Source: Anastrepha obliqua (taxonomy: Eukaryota; Arthropoda; Insecta; Diptera; Tephritidae). Taken from it: a stretch of 64,000 bases of DNA. Both the position numbers and the translations under genes were made by a program. Each line of letters begins with the position of its first letter. Positions within the stretch are counted from its first letter, which is position 1. Where the stretch lies: contig NC_072893.1 in NCBI RefSeq assembly GCF_027943255.1, positions 41,624,001 to 41,688,000 on the forward strand. Direction: 5' to 3'. Below the pieces are notes generated by a model. The model was not told the DNA's origin. It saw nothing but the letters and a program-made list of their open reading frames with translations, and did not search any database. Positions 33,361-45,400 of this stretch are shown piece after piece.

Positions 33361-34340
33361 TATTAGCTCCGTTTTTTCTGTGGCTCATTTGAGGTCACGT
33401 AAATCTAGCCACGTTTGTGTCCGAATAATAACTTGGTTAAGTTTTCTACGAGCTACTTCGAAGTTTCGTGCGAGCAAACAACATTACACGTGCCAGCTAA
33501 GTTTCTTATCGAACTCTTTTCTGCTCCTACAGGGTATTCTGCTCTGGTTGGTGCTAGTACTCGCATATGTATGCGAATATTTGTACGGTTATGAGTATAT
33601 GAGTTTCATTGCCGCGGCATGAGATCGCCACTTGAAATCAGCCAAAACAAAAAACCTCGTCAAGCAAGGGGACCAACAACAATAAAAAGCAGAAAATCCT
33701 ATCATTTGAACAAAGCGAGTAAATGCAGGGACGACTTCAAGAAGCTACAACGAAAGGCGCGTTAATTGCCGGAAAACTCAAGTGGATATGCATCCGTTAA
33801 TATGTATGTATGTGTGTAAGTGTGTTGAAGAGTGGGAATATATTCGTACATATGGGAATATCACTATCATCGTGTAACTGACGACAGGGAGTTTTACCTG
33901 GTAACCGAGGGTAATAGTCGTTTAACACTGAATGAATAAAGAATTTTTAGATTAAAGAAGAAAGAGAGGTAGAAAGAGATAGCGAAATCGATAGGTATTA
34001 AAATCACATATTTTGAAGTTTGAGAAAAACGCATTGTTTTTTTTAATTGAGTGCAAATATACGCAGGTTATATGCGGGATAGAACACACAATGAATTTAT
34101 ACCTCATTAGTTAGATAATTTTATTTCTTTATTTCTTCATTTAAGTCAATGGAAGCAACCTCAGTGACTAGATTTACAGGGTAAAAGAACAAAAACGAAT
34201 AGATAGTTTGTTTGACAAATAATTGAACTCCATCAGTAACTAAAATAGAGACTTTGGCATCGCAAAATCAAAGTCAAGACTTCTAGGAAGCTGACTAAAC
34301 TCTTGAAGTCCTCTTGTAAGAAGGGCGAAATTAAGGTAAT
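33361..34340. other. unassigned stretch
   Basis: No gene. GTTTGAGAAAAACGCATTG at about 34018 is the inverse of the GCGTTTTTCTCAAA motif of the MITE-like repeats, so a small decayed copy may lie at 33.99-34.08 kb. Confidence 0.35.
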
Positions 34341-34344
34341 TATA

Positions 34345-35178
34345 GGGTGGACCAAGTAAAATTTTTTCAAACTGTTTTCTTGTATTTTGAAGAATAAACA
34401 TTGTCATTTATGAATGAAAAATAATATCGTTCAAATGACTGCCACGACTGGCTTTACAGTAGGCCATTCGATCAACCCAATTTTTAAGCACATTTTCGAT
34501 TGTTTGGGCTCCAATTTCATGAATGGCAACTTCGATTTCGTGTTTTAAAGCATCAATCGGCTCTGGATGGTTTGCATAGCATTTGTCCGTAACGGGTCCC
34601 CACAAAAAATAGTCCAACGACCTTAAATCACAGCTCCGAGACGGCCAATTGATATCGGAATTCAAAAACGGTAGTCAAAAGCTCGAGTGTAATTTTGGCA
34701 ATGTGACAAGTTGCACCGTCCTGTTAAAACCAAATGTCGTCCATGTCATCCTCTTCAATTTTTGGAAACAACTCGTTGAGCATGTCACGGTAACGCTCAC
34801 CATTTACTGTAACCGCGGCTCCTCGCTCATTTTCGAAAAAAATGGCCCGATGATGCCGCCAGGCCAAAAACCGCACCAAACAGTGACTCGTTGTGGATGC
34901 ATTTGCTTCTTTATAGTAACGTGTGGATTTTATGAGCCCTAAATCCGACAACTTTGCTTATTGACGTAGCCACCGATGTGAAAATCAGAAAAGAAGAAGA
35001 AGACTCACCCCTTTGGAAATAGGTTTTCAATATTTCCCAATTTTGTTCAAGCGTATAGCGTCCCATTTCGTAAATGTCAAGCATTCAAGTAAATTATGAA
35101 CATATTTGACATGTCATTTGTGTTACCATTCTCAAAAAAATAGATGGTTCAAAAAGCAAACGCTATATGGCCCACCCG
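34345..35178 (-). mobile_element. mariner-family element (rosa-like), internally deleted
   Basis: Ends GGGTGGACCAAG (left) and GGGTGGGCCATA (right, inverted) form imperfect terminal repeats of about 30 bp, and TA lies next to each. Length is about 834 bp, some 450 bp short of a full element. Placement of the left terminal base is uncertain by two bases because of a TATA context. Confidence 0.8.
34408..35068 (-). pseudogene. rosa-like mariner transposase, deleted and frameshifted
   Basis: The N-terminus MGRYTLEQNWEILKTYFQRG lies near 35068-35005, then a deletion jumps to GGYVNKQSCRI. A downstream frame gives HHRAIFFENERGAAVTVNGE, then ELFPKIEEDDMDDIWF just before the second catalytic position. 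The C-terminal frame gives INWPSRSCDLRSLDYFLWGP with the third Asp and ends SRGSHLNDIIFHS. The first catalytic Asp is lost in the deletion. Family assignment rests on the AVTVNGERY-type and WPSRSCDL..LDYFLWG motifs. Confidence 0.8.
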
Positions 35179-35184
35179 TAGAAG

Positions 35185-36066
35185 TTCCGTTTAGCATTGG
35201 GAGTCGGCCACATCTGTCGGACTATTTTGCAAGTGGCTTCCTCCACTACTCTTACAATTTCCTCGCGGATACGTAGTCTACATGTTTGCAAGGGTATACC
35301 TATATTATATCATTGGATATGTACTCATCAGCCAATTTGGTACCGATTCTCCCTAGTTCATTGGCTCTGCAGTTCCCCTCAATGCCGCAATGGTCAGGAA
35401 CCCATGGTATCATTAGACGAAATGACTCAGCCATCTCGTTACGAGATGCGCGGAATTTTATGGCTACCTTGGAGCTTGTCAACTGTTTGGTGAGGGATTT
35501 TATCGCCGCCTGGCTATCAGTGAAATGTAGATATCATTTCCGGATATCGCATCACATTGTATCAGTGTCGCGGCTTTCATTATTGCCATCAGTTCAGCCT
35601 GAAAGACACTACAGTAGTCGGGGAGCCGAAAACTGAAGGAGATCCCCAGATGCTCGCAGTATACACCTCCGCTTACCTTGCCATCGAGCTTTGAGCCATC
35701 TAAGTATACATGGATGGATTCGCCCTGTCTTACCACGTCCCGTTCCCACTCTTCTTTCGAGGGTAGGAGGGCTACGAACGTTGTAGTGGAAAGTATAGGC
35801 GGAACTGTATAGTCCACCTGTCTGGGAAGTCTCAACGTGCCCTCCAGGATTTTATCGTGTCCGTAGTCTGTGTTTGACCACTTATTTAAAGTGCTCAGCC
35901 TTATTACTGCTTTGTGCGCAATGTACCAGTTGCTTCCATCTATTCGCCAATCGCCAACGCATGGCCTATCGAAGACCGCTACTATTAACTCCTTACATAT
36001 CTTGCATTTGTTTTTTAACACCCTGTATTTAAGCTGTTCCATAAATATAAAAATATTTCCCACCAA
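35185..36066 (-). mobile_element. LOA-type LINE relic with RNase H domain
   Basis: The minus frame at 36066-35500 reads HKAVIRLSTLNKWSNTDYGH, then VYLDGSKLDGKVSGGVYC (first RNase H Asp) and FQAELMAIMKAA (catalytic Glu). A frame break occurs where the SDSQAA-type motif should be. A second frame (35482-35300) gives WVPDHCGIEGNCRANELGRI, the last RNase H motif with the usual Gly-His changed to Asp-His. It abuts the mariner at 35.18 kb, which may have interrupted it. Confidence 0.75.
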
Positions 36067-38179
36067 TACTTTTTTTTTCTTTCTGTTTTTTGCTTATTTC
36101 ATAAATTCCACGACGTGTAATCCGCGTGCAGCCTCATTTACGCCAACTTTCATGATGCTGCCGCTGACGAGTCACAATAACTACAGCTTTACTGCAACAC
36201 TAACTTCCACCACTGTTTCCCTGATTTTCGAACCTTCTCTGAGCATCCTGCCTCCGAGCCGCCGGATGCCACTTCATCATAGCTTTGCGTGAATTGTTTG
36301 TTGCTGTTGCAGCAGCAGTTATTTTAATAAATATGTATGTATGTATAGCACCCAAATGCGTAGCGCGAGTTCTTTTTCGACCGCTGCTTGTTGTTGTTTA
36401 CACACTCTGCGCTGCTGCTGCTGCTGGTTTATTATGCGCGTCGTGCGCTTCGTGCCAGGACCAGCTCAACTTCCAACGACGGCAGCTTCATTTATTATTT
36501 TATTAAAGCAGCGGCCGCTGGTAAAGAAAGAGAAAATTTATGACTGTAGTCCACCTACTGAGTTACTGAGAGTGACTGAGACTCGACAGCAAAAAACATA
36601 AAAAATACGAAAAAATGCAAAAAAAAGTGAAAAAAATGCGCCAATGATGTTGAGAAAAGCACATAAAAATCCGCATGCCTGGGTGAATGCTGGTTATTAT
36701 TGTACTCGTTTGTGTGCACTTAGTTGCTTACATAGTCCACTGTGCGGCAGCTTCATTATTCATTTCAACTTCCAGTGCAATGTGTCAGGATTTACGCTGT
36801 CCCAGACGCACGTCTTCCTACGCATCATCGCTTATCTTGCGTCACAGCGCCAGACATCTGGTGGCATGGCAAGCGTCTGAGTGCGCAGAGCGGCTGAGTT
36901 GTGAAGTGTGAACACTTTTCAATTTTCCGCCAATTTTTCTCAACAAATTTTCCAATTTTCTACGCAGACATGCGGACATTTTTCATTTTCATTCACATTT
37001 TTTCCAACCATTTTTCTTCGACGTGCACTGACTAACGGTAGCGTTGTATTTGCCCGTTGTTGCATGCACAACACTTACACAATGCCCCATTTTCTGCGTA
37101 ACGGTGATTTAGCTTCTTGCTCGCTTAGCACTTTATTGCGAAAAAATCACATTTTATGTAAATTAAAATCTGTTTTTATGTACCTGGAATGAAATGTGGC
37201 ACAAATTCAAGCGGCAAGTGACCGTAAAATCAAAAGCATTTCAAAATTCCAGTGAATTCACCTCGAACAAGCAGTCAATACAGCAAATAATAAATATTTT
37301 ATTGCACCCCGCAAGCCGACAACAATTCGGCCACCATATCGCACCAGAAAATCCGTGTTTTTGTGTTTGCATTTGTTGTTCTTGGTTTTGCTGTTGTCGC
37401 CATGTTGTAGGTGTGCTTGGGCATGCATGCAACACGCAATTGCGTGACAAAATTGACACAACCGCAAAACATTCAAAATCAGCAGCGCACAAAACCAGCA
37501 GCAGCCAATACAACAATATCGGCTGCAGCAACAGCAACAACAACAATCCCTATAGTGTGAATAAATATGTGGAATAAATCGCGCGAACCAAGCCGAGAAA
37601 ATATTTTATTGTAAATCAAAAATAACACTTGTTTGTCCACGTGGCGAACAGTTAGTCGGTCAGTTGAGGGCGGCAGCGCAGTTTTTTTTTTGTTTTGTCT
37701 TTTTTTGGGTGCAGCAACGCGGAAGGCCACAAATACACAAATGCAATGGCAATAAATAGTAACAACGAGGGCAAAGTTATTTAACGGAAAAAATGTGTAT
37801 GTGACAGCGTATTTGCATTGGACCCAAACAAAAGTGCTAGGCCTCTAATCGAATTGTTATCTCGCATAGGCGGCATATGGAGTAGTTGACATGCAAAGCT
37901 GAAAGTATGGCGTCAAATGGGATTTGTCTGCATACATTTTGATACAATACATAACAGTTTTCTTAACACGTTGACTGCCACTACATCACTGATGATCACA
38001 GCAAAAGTCATTCACATCGAATATCTATACCCAAGTGACAACGTAGCACCAATGATACATTTCTGATTTCTCTAATTTCGGTTCTACCTTTACAGTGGAA
38101 AGATCAGAATGAAGCTTATAAATTTATAGCAAAATATATTACATTCACATAGAAAACATATTGCATTCCAGCAAAGCAG
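36067..38179. other. non-coding stretch, probably unique DNA
   Basis: No TE protein. (CTG)-type runs lie at 36413-36426 and CAG/CAA-rich sequence at 37495-37550. Open frames of 70-140 aa overlap on both strands and look chance-like. Intergenic or intronic host DNA is the simplest reading. Confidence 0.4.
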
Positions 38180-38275
38180 ACTAACACTTTAGAAGTCTCT
38201 CATCATACCCGTCGATTGCATGGCGCAGAAGCTTGGACGGTAACAATAACCGATGAAGCATCCCTTAGTTTTTAA
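38180..38275 (+). mobile_element. short LINE fragment
   Basis: It encodes, with frame breaks, a segment equal to HGAEAWTVTITDEASL, the motif after the reverse transcriptase thumb that recurs at 38.7 kb and 19.4 kb. It looks like a partial local duplicate of the copy at 38.6 kb. Confidence 0.5.
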
Positions 38276-38599
38276 AATAATTTGCAGAATAGTTTCCTTA
38301 ACAATTTGTTTTTCTCTTTAATGAAGTGAAGTAAGAAAGTACCTCAGGAGTTGGCGTTTTAGCTCTTAAGCTGGACAAATAAGTCTTCAATCTTTCCTCA
38401 GAAATACTGAAGCAACCTAAACCACAAAAAAAAAAAGGACCTCCCGTCATTAAACAGTCGGTGCACTCGCGTATAGCCACCTAAGTCACTGTCGACAGTT
38501 ATGATTTCGAGGTTCTAAGACACTTCGTTTAGTTAGGAACCAGCATGAACACCGATAACAATGGCAGCTTTGAAATCCAACGGAGAGTATGTCTTTCCA

Positions 38600-39150
38600 C
38601 AAAGGCTAAGTAAGCAAATTGGACTAAGTAAGCAAATGGAATATTAAAGTCCTCTCTCGACGAACAACACTAACACTCCATCAGGCTCTCAACATGCCCG
38701 TGCTAACATATGGCACAGAAGCTGGGACGATGACAATAACCGATGAAGCGTCCCTTAGAGTATTTGAGAGAAAGATTCTGCGGAAGATGTTTGGACATCT
38801 GCACGTTGGTGATGGCGAGTATAGTAGGCGTTAATGGAAAGATGAGGTGGATGAGCTTTACGACGACATAGACATAGTGCAGCGAAAGAAGATCCAACGG
38901 CCCCGTTGACTAGTTCATGTCGTCCGAATGGAAACAAACGCTCCGGCTCTGAATGTATTCGATGCGGTACCAACTGGAAGCCGAATGTCTCCAATGCATT
39001 GGAAGGACCAGGTGGAGAAGGGCTTGGCTTTGCTTGGTGTGTACGACTGGTGCCGGTTATAGAACGAGAACACTCACGGTTATAGTACGAGAACTCACGA
39101 GACAGCTTTGTTCAGCTCGGCCAAAATCCTTTTCTCAGCCGCGACAGAAC
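38600..39150 (+). mobile_element. LINE 3' fragment
   Basis: ACTAAGTAAGCAAAT appears twice in tandem at 38609-38640. Then come sequences equal to SLRVFERKILRKMFGHLHVG, the YDDIDIVQRKKIQ region, and the end CAGCTCGGCCAAAATCC near 39113. Several stops. It belongs to the same family as 19.02, 28.58 and 59.96 kb. Confidence 0.75.
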
Positions 39151-39315
39151 TATTGGGTTGGAGAATAAGCTCATAGCGTTTTTATTTCTTATTTTATTTT
39201 ACAACGATTTGTGTGCTGCTTGGCATTGTTTGGTATTCATTCGATGAAACTCTTTCTACTCTACAAAACGATGTTCATTGTATTTTTGAGTTATTTAACT
39301 TTTTAATACATAGTT

Positions 39316-40440
39316 TTGAGCCTTAGAAAAGAAAAAATTCAACTTTTTCGACACCTGCTCTTCTTTGCTTTTCATCGAGGTCAAAAAGCTACCAAAGCAG
39401 CCCGCGATATTTGCGACGTGTATGAAGCAGGTGCAATAGGCGAGTTTATAGCACAGAAATGGTTATCTAAGTTCAAAAATGGATACTTTGACGTCGATGA
39501 TACGTCCCGCAACGGAAGGTCTTCTGAATTTGATGAAGAACGTCTCACTTTTGAAGGATAACGGTCGTCATATCAGTTGTGAATTAGAGGAAAAAATGCG
39601 GAGGGAGCTGCGATCATAAAACGATTCTCAATCACCTTCAGTTAATGGGATTTACCGAAAAACTGGGAGCCTCGGCACATCACGAGCTTAACGAAAAGCA
39701 CGAAGAAAGTCGCCTTCAAAATGCGGTCATTAATAGGGCCTTTTGTACCGAATTGTCACGGGAGATGAGATATGGTGCCTATACTCGTACATCAATATGA
39801 AACAAAGAAAGGAATTAGTGGCTCCAGGAGATACGCCAAAAAAGAGAGTCGAGCCGGATCTTCATCTAAAGAAGATCCTGATATGTATGATATTTGGTGG
39901 AACTGGGAGGGCGTGGTTCACTAGGAAAAGATCGAAAGGAATACCACAGTCAACAAACATTGCCCAGCTACACCGCGTAAATGAGGCTATTCGACTGAAA
40001 AGGCCTGATTGATATGATCAACCCATACTCCTTCACGGCCCCGCTAAGCCCCATGTTGCACAAGTCGTCAACGCCGCACTCCAAGAGCTCGAATGGGACG
40101 TTTCCATGACAGTCGGTTCAACGTTACCGAAACGACCAGGATTTATATCCGGCCAAGGACTGTCACTCCAGTAGCATTCCCCGTATGTAAGTATGGGGAA
40201 TTTTATGTTGCTACAACAACAACAGCTCGAATGGGAGGTCCTTCAGCATTCGTTGTATTCTCCGGACCTTGCACCGACCGACTAACATATTTTCCGCTCC
40301 TTGTCAAACCATGTGAAGGGTGTTGAGTACTGGCTCAACAACTTCTGTGACAGCAGACCAGGCGATTTTCGGCGGAATGACATCAACAAATTGGTCGAGT
40401 GGTGGGAAGAGGTTGTAGAGGTTGATAAAATTATTGTTTT
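39316..40440 (+). pseudogene. cecropia-type mariner transposase, broken
   Basis: The N-terminus includes LFRHLLFFAFHRGQKATKAA and QKWLSKFKNGYFDVDD, then NGRSSEFDEERL, then a frame break. RIVTGDEIWCLYSYINMKQR holds the first catalytic Asp at about 39760. IAQLHRVNEAIRLKRPD precedes a stop. The second catalytic motif reads LLHGPAKPHVA, so the HDN aspartate is lost. YSPDLAPTD at about 40255 keeps the third. LVEWWEEVV closes the protein. It is cut at ALQELEWD by the inserted retroposon. Confidence 0.85.
40102..40223 (+). mobile_element. short (122-bp) retroposon with (ACA)n tail
   Basis: The insert begins TTCCATGACAGTCGGTTC, contains TTATATCCGGCCAAGGACTG, and ends GTTGCTACAACAACAAC. It is flanked by a 16-bp duplication of mariner coding sequence (AGCTCGAATGGGACGT at 40086-40101 and AGCTCGAATGGGAGGT at 40224-40239, one mismatch). 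A short body, tandem tail and long target duplication indicate LINE-mobilised retroposition. I recognise this repeat as common in higher flies but know no settled name. Confidence 0.8.
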
Positions 40441-40496
40441 TTGTTTGAATAAAAGTCTTCGGTAAAAACGATACGAATATATTACCCAACCAAATA

Positions 40497-42290
40497 GTTT
40501 ATTGAAAATTTTCACCAAACTTTGAACTGATTAGGACAATTATTTCCACCAGAAAAATCACCAATTTACAATATGTTGCTCTTCAATAACGCGTTCTTCT
40601 ATCGCGTAAAATTGTGCATCTGTCAACTTGACAAATGTCAATGATGACATAAAAGAAGGTATCATTCAGGAATTACTCGCCACTGACATTAGGCGTCAGT
40701 TTTAAAAGACCCTTTATTTATGAGTAGCAGCAATCAGATGCCCACGGACTTTCCTACAGGCTGGCTGGTATTCCTGTACATTAGCCATAAATAAACTTGA
40801 AATTTCAAAATCTTATTGAATAATTATACCCTGAGGTGACTTATGTGGCATTGTCATTAAACTGTCTATCACAAAATACGTCAAAGCAATTGACTATTCA
40901 GCTGGCCACAACAACTACCATACTTCCAGTTGATCCACGGACTTTTTTTTTGTATCTTTTTAACCTTTTCAAATCTGTGTGAGCCAGAAACGTTGCACAC
41001 CACCTAAATTCCTCTACAGATCCGCAACTGAGTACGCATTATTTCCCATCGCTTTGTCTTGCATTGAATCGCTTTGCACTGCTTTCCATTGCATGGCACG
41101 GAGCGTGCGCCAACTGTCAATTTTAATTGCAACCAAGTTAACACCCAACATGCAAGCTTGTGGCACGCAGCCACACTACATCAGTGAATAAATGCATACA
41201 AAGCGTGTACAAGTGCATGCGAGGGGCAAGCACGGGGGCATACAGCTGAACGTGTGCGAGCGCGCCAATGAACAGATGCTGGGAAGAATTGTTGTCAAGA
41301 GATAAAAGCGAACACAAAATGCAACTGTTGAATGCAAGTTAATGCAGCTGAATGAGCACAGACATACATATGTGTGTGTATAGGTGCGCATGTGTATCTG
41401 TGTGTTTATGAACATAAATGACGGCATGAGGTGAGGGTGGCCGCTGCCAACGCTACCGTCGGCGTCTAATTAACATACCGCTACATGAACGAGAATGATC
41501 GAGTGGCCACATGATGTAATACTCTGGCATCCTAACACAAACAAACAATGCATACAGTAAAATTGACAGGGGGAGGTGGGAAGGTTTAAAGCATTTTTAT
41601 CGTATTTGTCGGGGTTTTTGTAAAAATTTAGGTTGTCATTGTCAGCGTTTGCAGCGATTAATTGTCGAATCGATTTTCGATGCAGCTGGGTGTGGCTAAT
41701 GCGATAATTGCTAATTACAAAAACAACAAGCTCAGCGCATACCTTCCACACAAGTACGCAGGCATATGTATGATATGTGTGGGGCTTCAACGGTTGAATA
41801 AACAAAGTGTTGGCGCAACAACAAAAACACCAATGAACACATAAACTAAACAAATAAATGTTTGTAAACAACAATAGCGTGCAATTACCAATTTGATTAA
41901 ATTGAAATTAACGCGAAAACGTTACCCCATACACAGACCCAAGTGGTTTGGGCAAGCGAAAATACTCTTAAGTAGAAATCTTATTCCGTATTGTGACAAA
42001 TGCAGGTTTTTGGGAGAAATGAAAGCATCCAAAATTTCCTTTACTTCCTTTACTGATTACTAAATGGAAGCGGCTTTTATAAATTCTCGTCAGATACCTG
42101 AGAAATCCTCGTTTATTTGCCATAAGATTCAGCTCCTTAAAGTGAAGCTGAAGTGACCGGTGCAAAAAGTTCTCAAAATTTTGAATTCACCTCAAAATAT
42201 TTAGCAATGACGGAAGGAAGTTTCAAATACGGTTTGGAAAACTATATTTGTTTCTGCAGTCATTCTTCTTCTTCTTAATTCGCGCAGTTA
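40497..42290. other. non-coding stretch, probably unique DNA
   Basis: No TE or gene recognised. Open frames of 60-134 aa on both strands at 40.98-41.87 kb overlap and have chance-like composition. The last 12 bases before the big element form its target duplication. Confidence 0.4.
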
Positions 42291-42302
42291 TTAGTCGACA
42301 TT
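42291..42302. repeat. target-site duplication, left copy (LOA-type element)
   Basis: TTAGTCGACATT is repeated exactly at 47697-47708 on the other side of the 5.4-kb element. Confidence 0.9.
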
Positions 42303-42481
42303 GAATTTGAATTTGAAAAGGTCGAGCCAAGGAGCACCAGGAGATTTGGTGGCTCCCAAAACACTCAGGCTAAAAAGCCCATTGTATTTAAAGCTCTGGA
42401 AAGGGGGTAGATAGTCAAGGAGGGAGGGAGAAAAGTATCAGAGAAAGAGATAGGAAAGAATAGAGACAGAGATAGAGATAG
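42303..42481 (-). other. 3' UTR and tandem tail of the LOA-type element
   Basis: The minus strand is CT-rich directly after the ORF2 stop (complement of GAGACAGAGATAGAGATAG) and ends with AAATTC repeats. In this group the 3' end is what the reverse transcriptase recognises for priming (known of the group, inferred here). Confidence 0.75.
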
Positions 42482-45400
42482 TTAGTCCTGTGAGAATTTT
42501 CCAGATTCTTTGACAAATCTGTAAATATCCTCCAGTTTTAGAGAACGAATATTACCCATTCCCATGACATCGGAACCCAATACCCGTAGTCGCGCTCTAG
42601 CAAAGGCAGGACACTCACAGAGAAAGTGCTCAGTGCTATCCGCCTCCTCCAAGCATGACAGGCATACCGGGTCCTCGATGATTCCAATGGTGGTCATATG
42701 CTGACCCCATGGGTTGTGTCCTGTAATGATGCCGACCATCAACCGAATGTCTTTCCTTCTAAGTTTTAGTAGAAAGTTTGACAGTTTTCTGTTCGGACTT
42801 GTCACAAAACACTTTGCAGTTCTGCAGCGTTCTAGACCGGACCATCGCTCTTTATGTAGATTGCCTACATAATCGTTGATCCAGTTCTTGATTCCTGCGG
42901 GACTGATTCCGATTATTGGCTCTGGCCCCTGTGGGGGCACCGCTGATCCACGGTTGGCCAATTCGTCGGCAATTTCGTTTCCTTGAACACCGGAGTGTCC
43001 CGGAACCCATATAAGTACAAGCCTGTTTTGTCTTGCGACAGAATTAAGCTTCTTCTTACATTCTTGAACAATCTTTGAGGTTTGCTTCGCGTTCTCCAGG
43101 GCCTTCAATGCAGCCTGACTGTCACTGAAGACTCCAATCTGTTTCCCGCTCCATCTCCTCTCGATTATCCATTCGGCTACTTTTAGGATGGCAAAAACTT
43201 CTGTTTGGAAAACAGTTGCCATTCCCCCCATAGCGTAGTGATACTTATTACTATCGTTTAAGTACCATCCGGCTCCAGACCCTATTTCAGTCTTGGACCC
43301 ATCGGTAAAGAAAATATCCGTCAAACCTCCCTGCATGCCTCCTGGATTGCTCCATTGCTCACGCAATGGAAATCTGACATCAAATTTCCTTCCGAATGAA
43401 ACTGTGGGTATCAGGTCATCTTTAGGTGCCAAAAACAGTGGACACTGCTCCGACAGCAACTTAAAGATTTCTCTGTGTCCCGAAGTTCCATCTTCGTGCC
43501 AGAGACCATATTTATGGAGTCTGCACATTGCTTTTATTGCTTCCTGTTGTATCTTAAGATCCAGGGGGAGCAAATCGAGCATAGCATTTAGGGCATCTCC
43601 AGAGGTTGTACTCATGGCACCCGTGATGCATAAACATACACTTCTTTGCAGCCTGTATAGTTCCCGGATTGTGGACTTAACCATGCTCCGTCGCCACCAG
43701 ACCACAGAAGCGTAAGTGATGATTGGTCTGATAAGTGCCGTGTATATCCATAGGACCACAGCAGGTTTCAGACCCCAAGTTTTGCCAAAGGCTCTACGGC
43801 ATTGCTGAAAAATCTTCAATGCACGATTCACCTTCAGTGAAACGTGTGTCTCCCAAGTCAGCTTCTTATCCAAAATTACTCCTAGATATTTAACTTCGTT
43901 GGAAAGACCAAGTGTCACACCTTTCAGTGTTGGAAGACTGAGTCCATCCAATTTCCGTTTTCTCGTAAACAAGACTATGGTTGTTTTGTTCGGATTAACG
44001 GAAAGACCTTGTCTCATGCACCAATCATCGATTTTGTCAAGAATCCTCTGCACTTTCGTGCAAAGCCTCCTTAAGGATTTATCCGATGTTAGCGCACAGA
44101 CGTCGTCCGCATATGCTTGGACATGAAAGCCGAGTTCCTGCATCTCCACTAATAGGGAGTCTACGACGAAGCACCACAGCAGCGGAGAAAGAACACCCCC
44201 TTGGGGACATCCTTGCTTGGCCCTGACTGTGATTTGCTCGTCATCGCTCCCACCAGCGGTTAACAGCCTCTCAGAGAGCATGGAGTATATCCATTTTATA
44301 ATGGCTTGATTAACTCCGTGTCGTTCGGCAGAAGAACATATCGAGCCGAAAGTGGCATTATCAAAAGCCCCCTCAATGTCCACGAACACGCCCATTGTGT
44401 ATTCGTCAGCTTCCAGCCCAGCTTCAATCTTGCTAACAAGATCGTGTAAGGCTGATTCACATGATTTTCCACTCTGGTAAGCGTGTTGATTTCTACTAAG
44501 TGGACTTCTCGGCAATACCCCCACTCGAATATGTTTCTCCACCACTCGTTCCAGACTTTTCAACATGAACGATGTCAAACTGATTGGTCTAAAACTTTTT
44601 GCTAGGGAATAGTCATCTTTTCCTGGTTTCGGAATAAATACTACTCTTACGCGTCGCCATTGGGATGGTATATAACCAAATGCAAGACAGGCTGTAAAGA
44701 TCCTTTTCAGGGCCTCAATCAGCCTGTCTCCTCCTTTTTTAAGCATTGCTGGATATATTCCGTCAGGTCCAGGGGACTTAAAGTTTTCAAAGGAAGATAA
44801 GGAAAACCTTATCGATTCCCTTGTCACTATCCGACTAGCAATATACCAGCTGTACCTAGAGGTTCCACCATTGCCACCGTTGTTGTTCATGCCACTCTCA
44901 CCTTCAGAGAGAGTTCTACTACCCGGAAAGTGGGTTTCGAGTAAAGCATTAAACGTTTCCGATTTGGAAATGGTGTATGAACCATCAGGTTTTCGAATGG
45001 AATCCAGCCTTACTGAGCGGTCTAAATGAAGGACCTTACAAAGTCTCGCTGTTTCCCTCATTTCTTCGACGTTACTGCAGAAATTTCTATAGGATTCAAG
45101 TTTGGCTTGCCGTACTTTCTTCTTATATTCTCTCTGTGTAAGTCGATGATTGGCCCAGTCCTCTTCTGTTTTGGTCTTCAAGGCCTTATTAAGAAGTTTC
45201 CTGGACCGTACACGAAGCTTCGACAGTTCAGGCTTCCACCAAGGAACCGCTTTCCCCTGTCTGCTTTGCCTGAGTGGACACAGTTCCTCGAAGCAATTGA
45301 TTAAAGTACCTTCTAATTTCTTAGTCGCATCTTCAATCATTTCTGCTGATTTGAGTTTTTTCAGGTTTGGTAATCGCTCTGTTACAAGCTCACCATACCT

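Larger units (their letters stand above)
39153..40494 (+). mobile_element. cecropia-type mariner, complete ends, broken by a retroposon
   Basis: Terminal inverted repeats TTGGGTTGGAGAATAAG (left) and TTTGGTTGGGTAATATA (right, inverted) have TA at 39151-39152 and 40495-40496. Length is 1,342 bp including a 122-bp insert at 40102-40223 and its 16-bp duplication, so the element itself is about 1.2 kb. Confidence 0.88.

Noticed and set aside
35870..36506. Plus-strand frames of 140 and 73 codons
   Set aside because: First part is antisense to the LOA relic; the rest is low-complexity Ala/Cys-rich sequence from CTG runs.
43293..43715. 140-codon plus-strand frame
   Set aside because: Antisense shadow of the intact ORF2; no independent motif.
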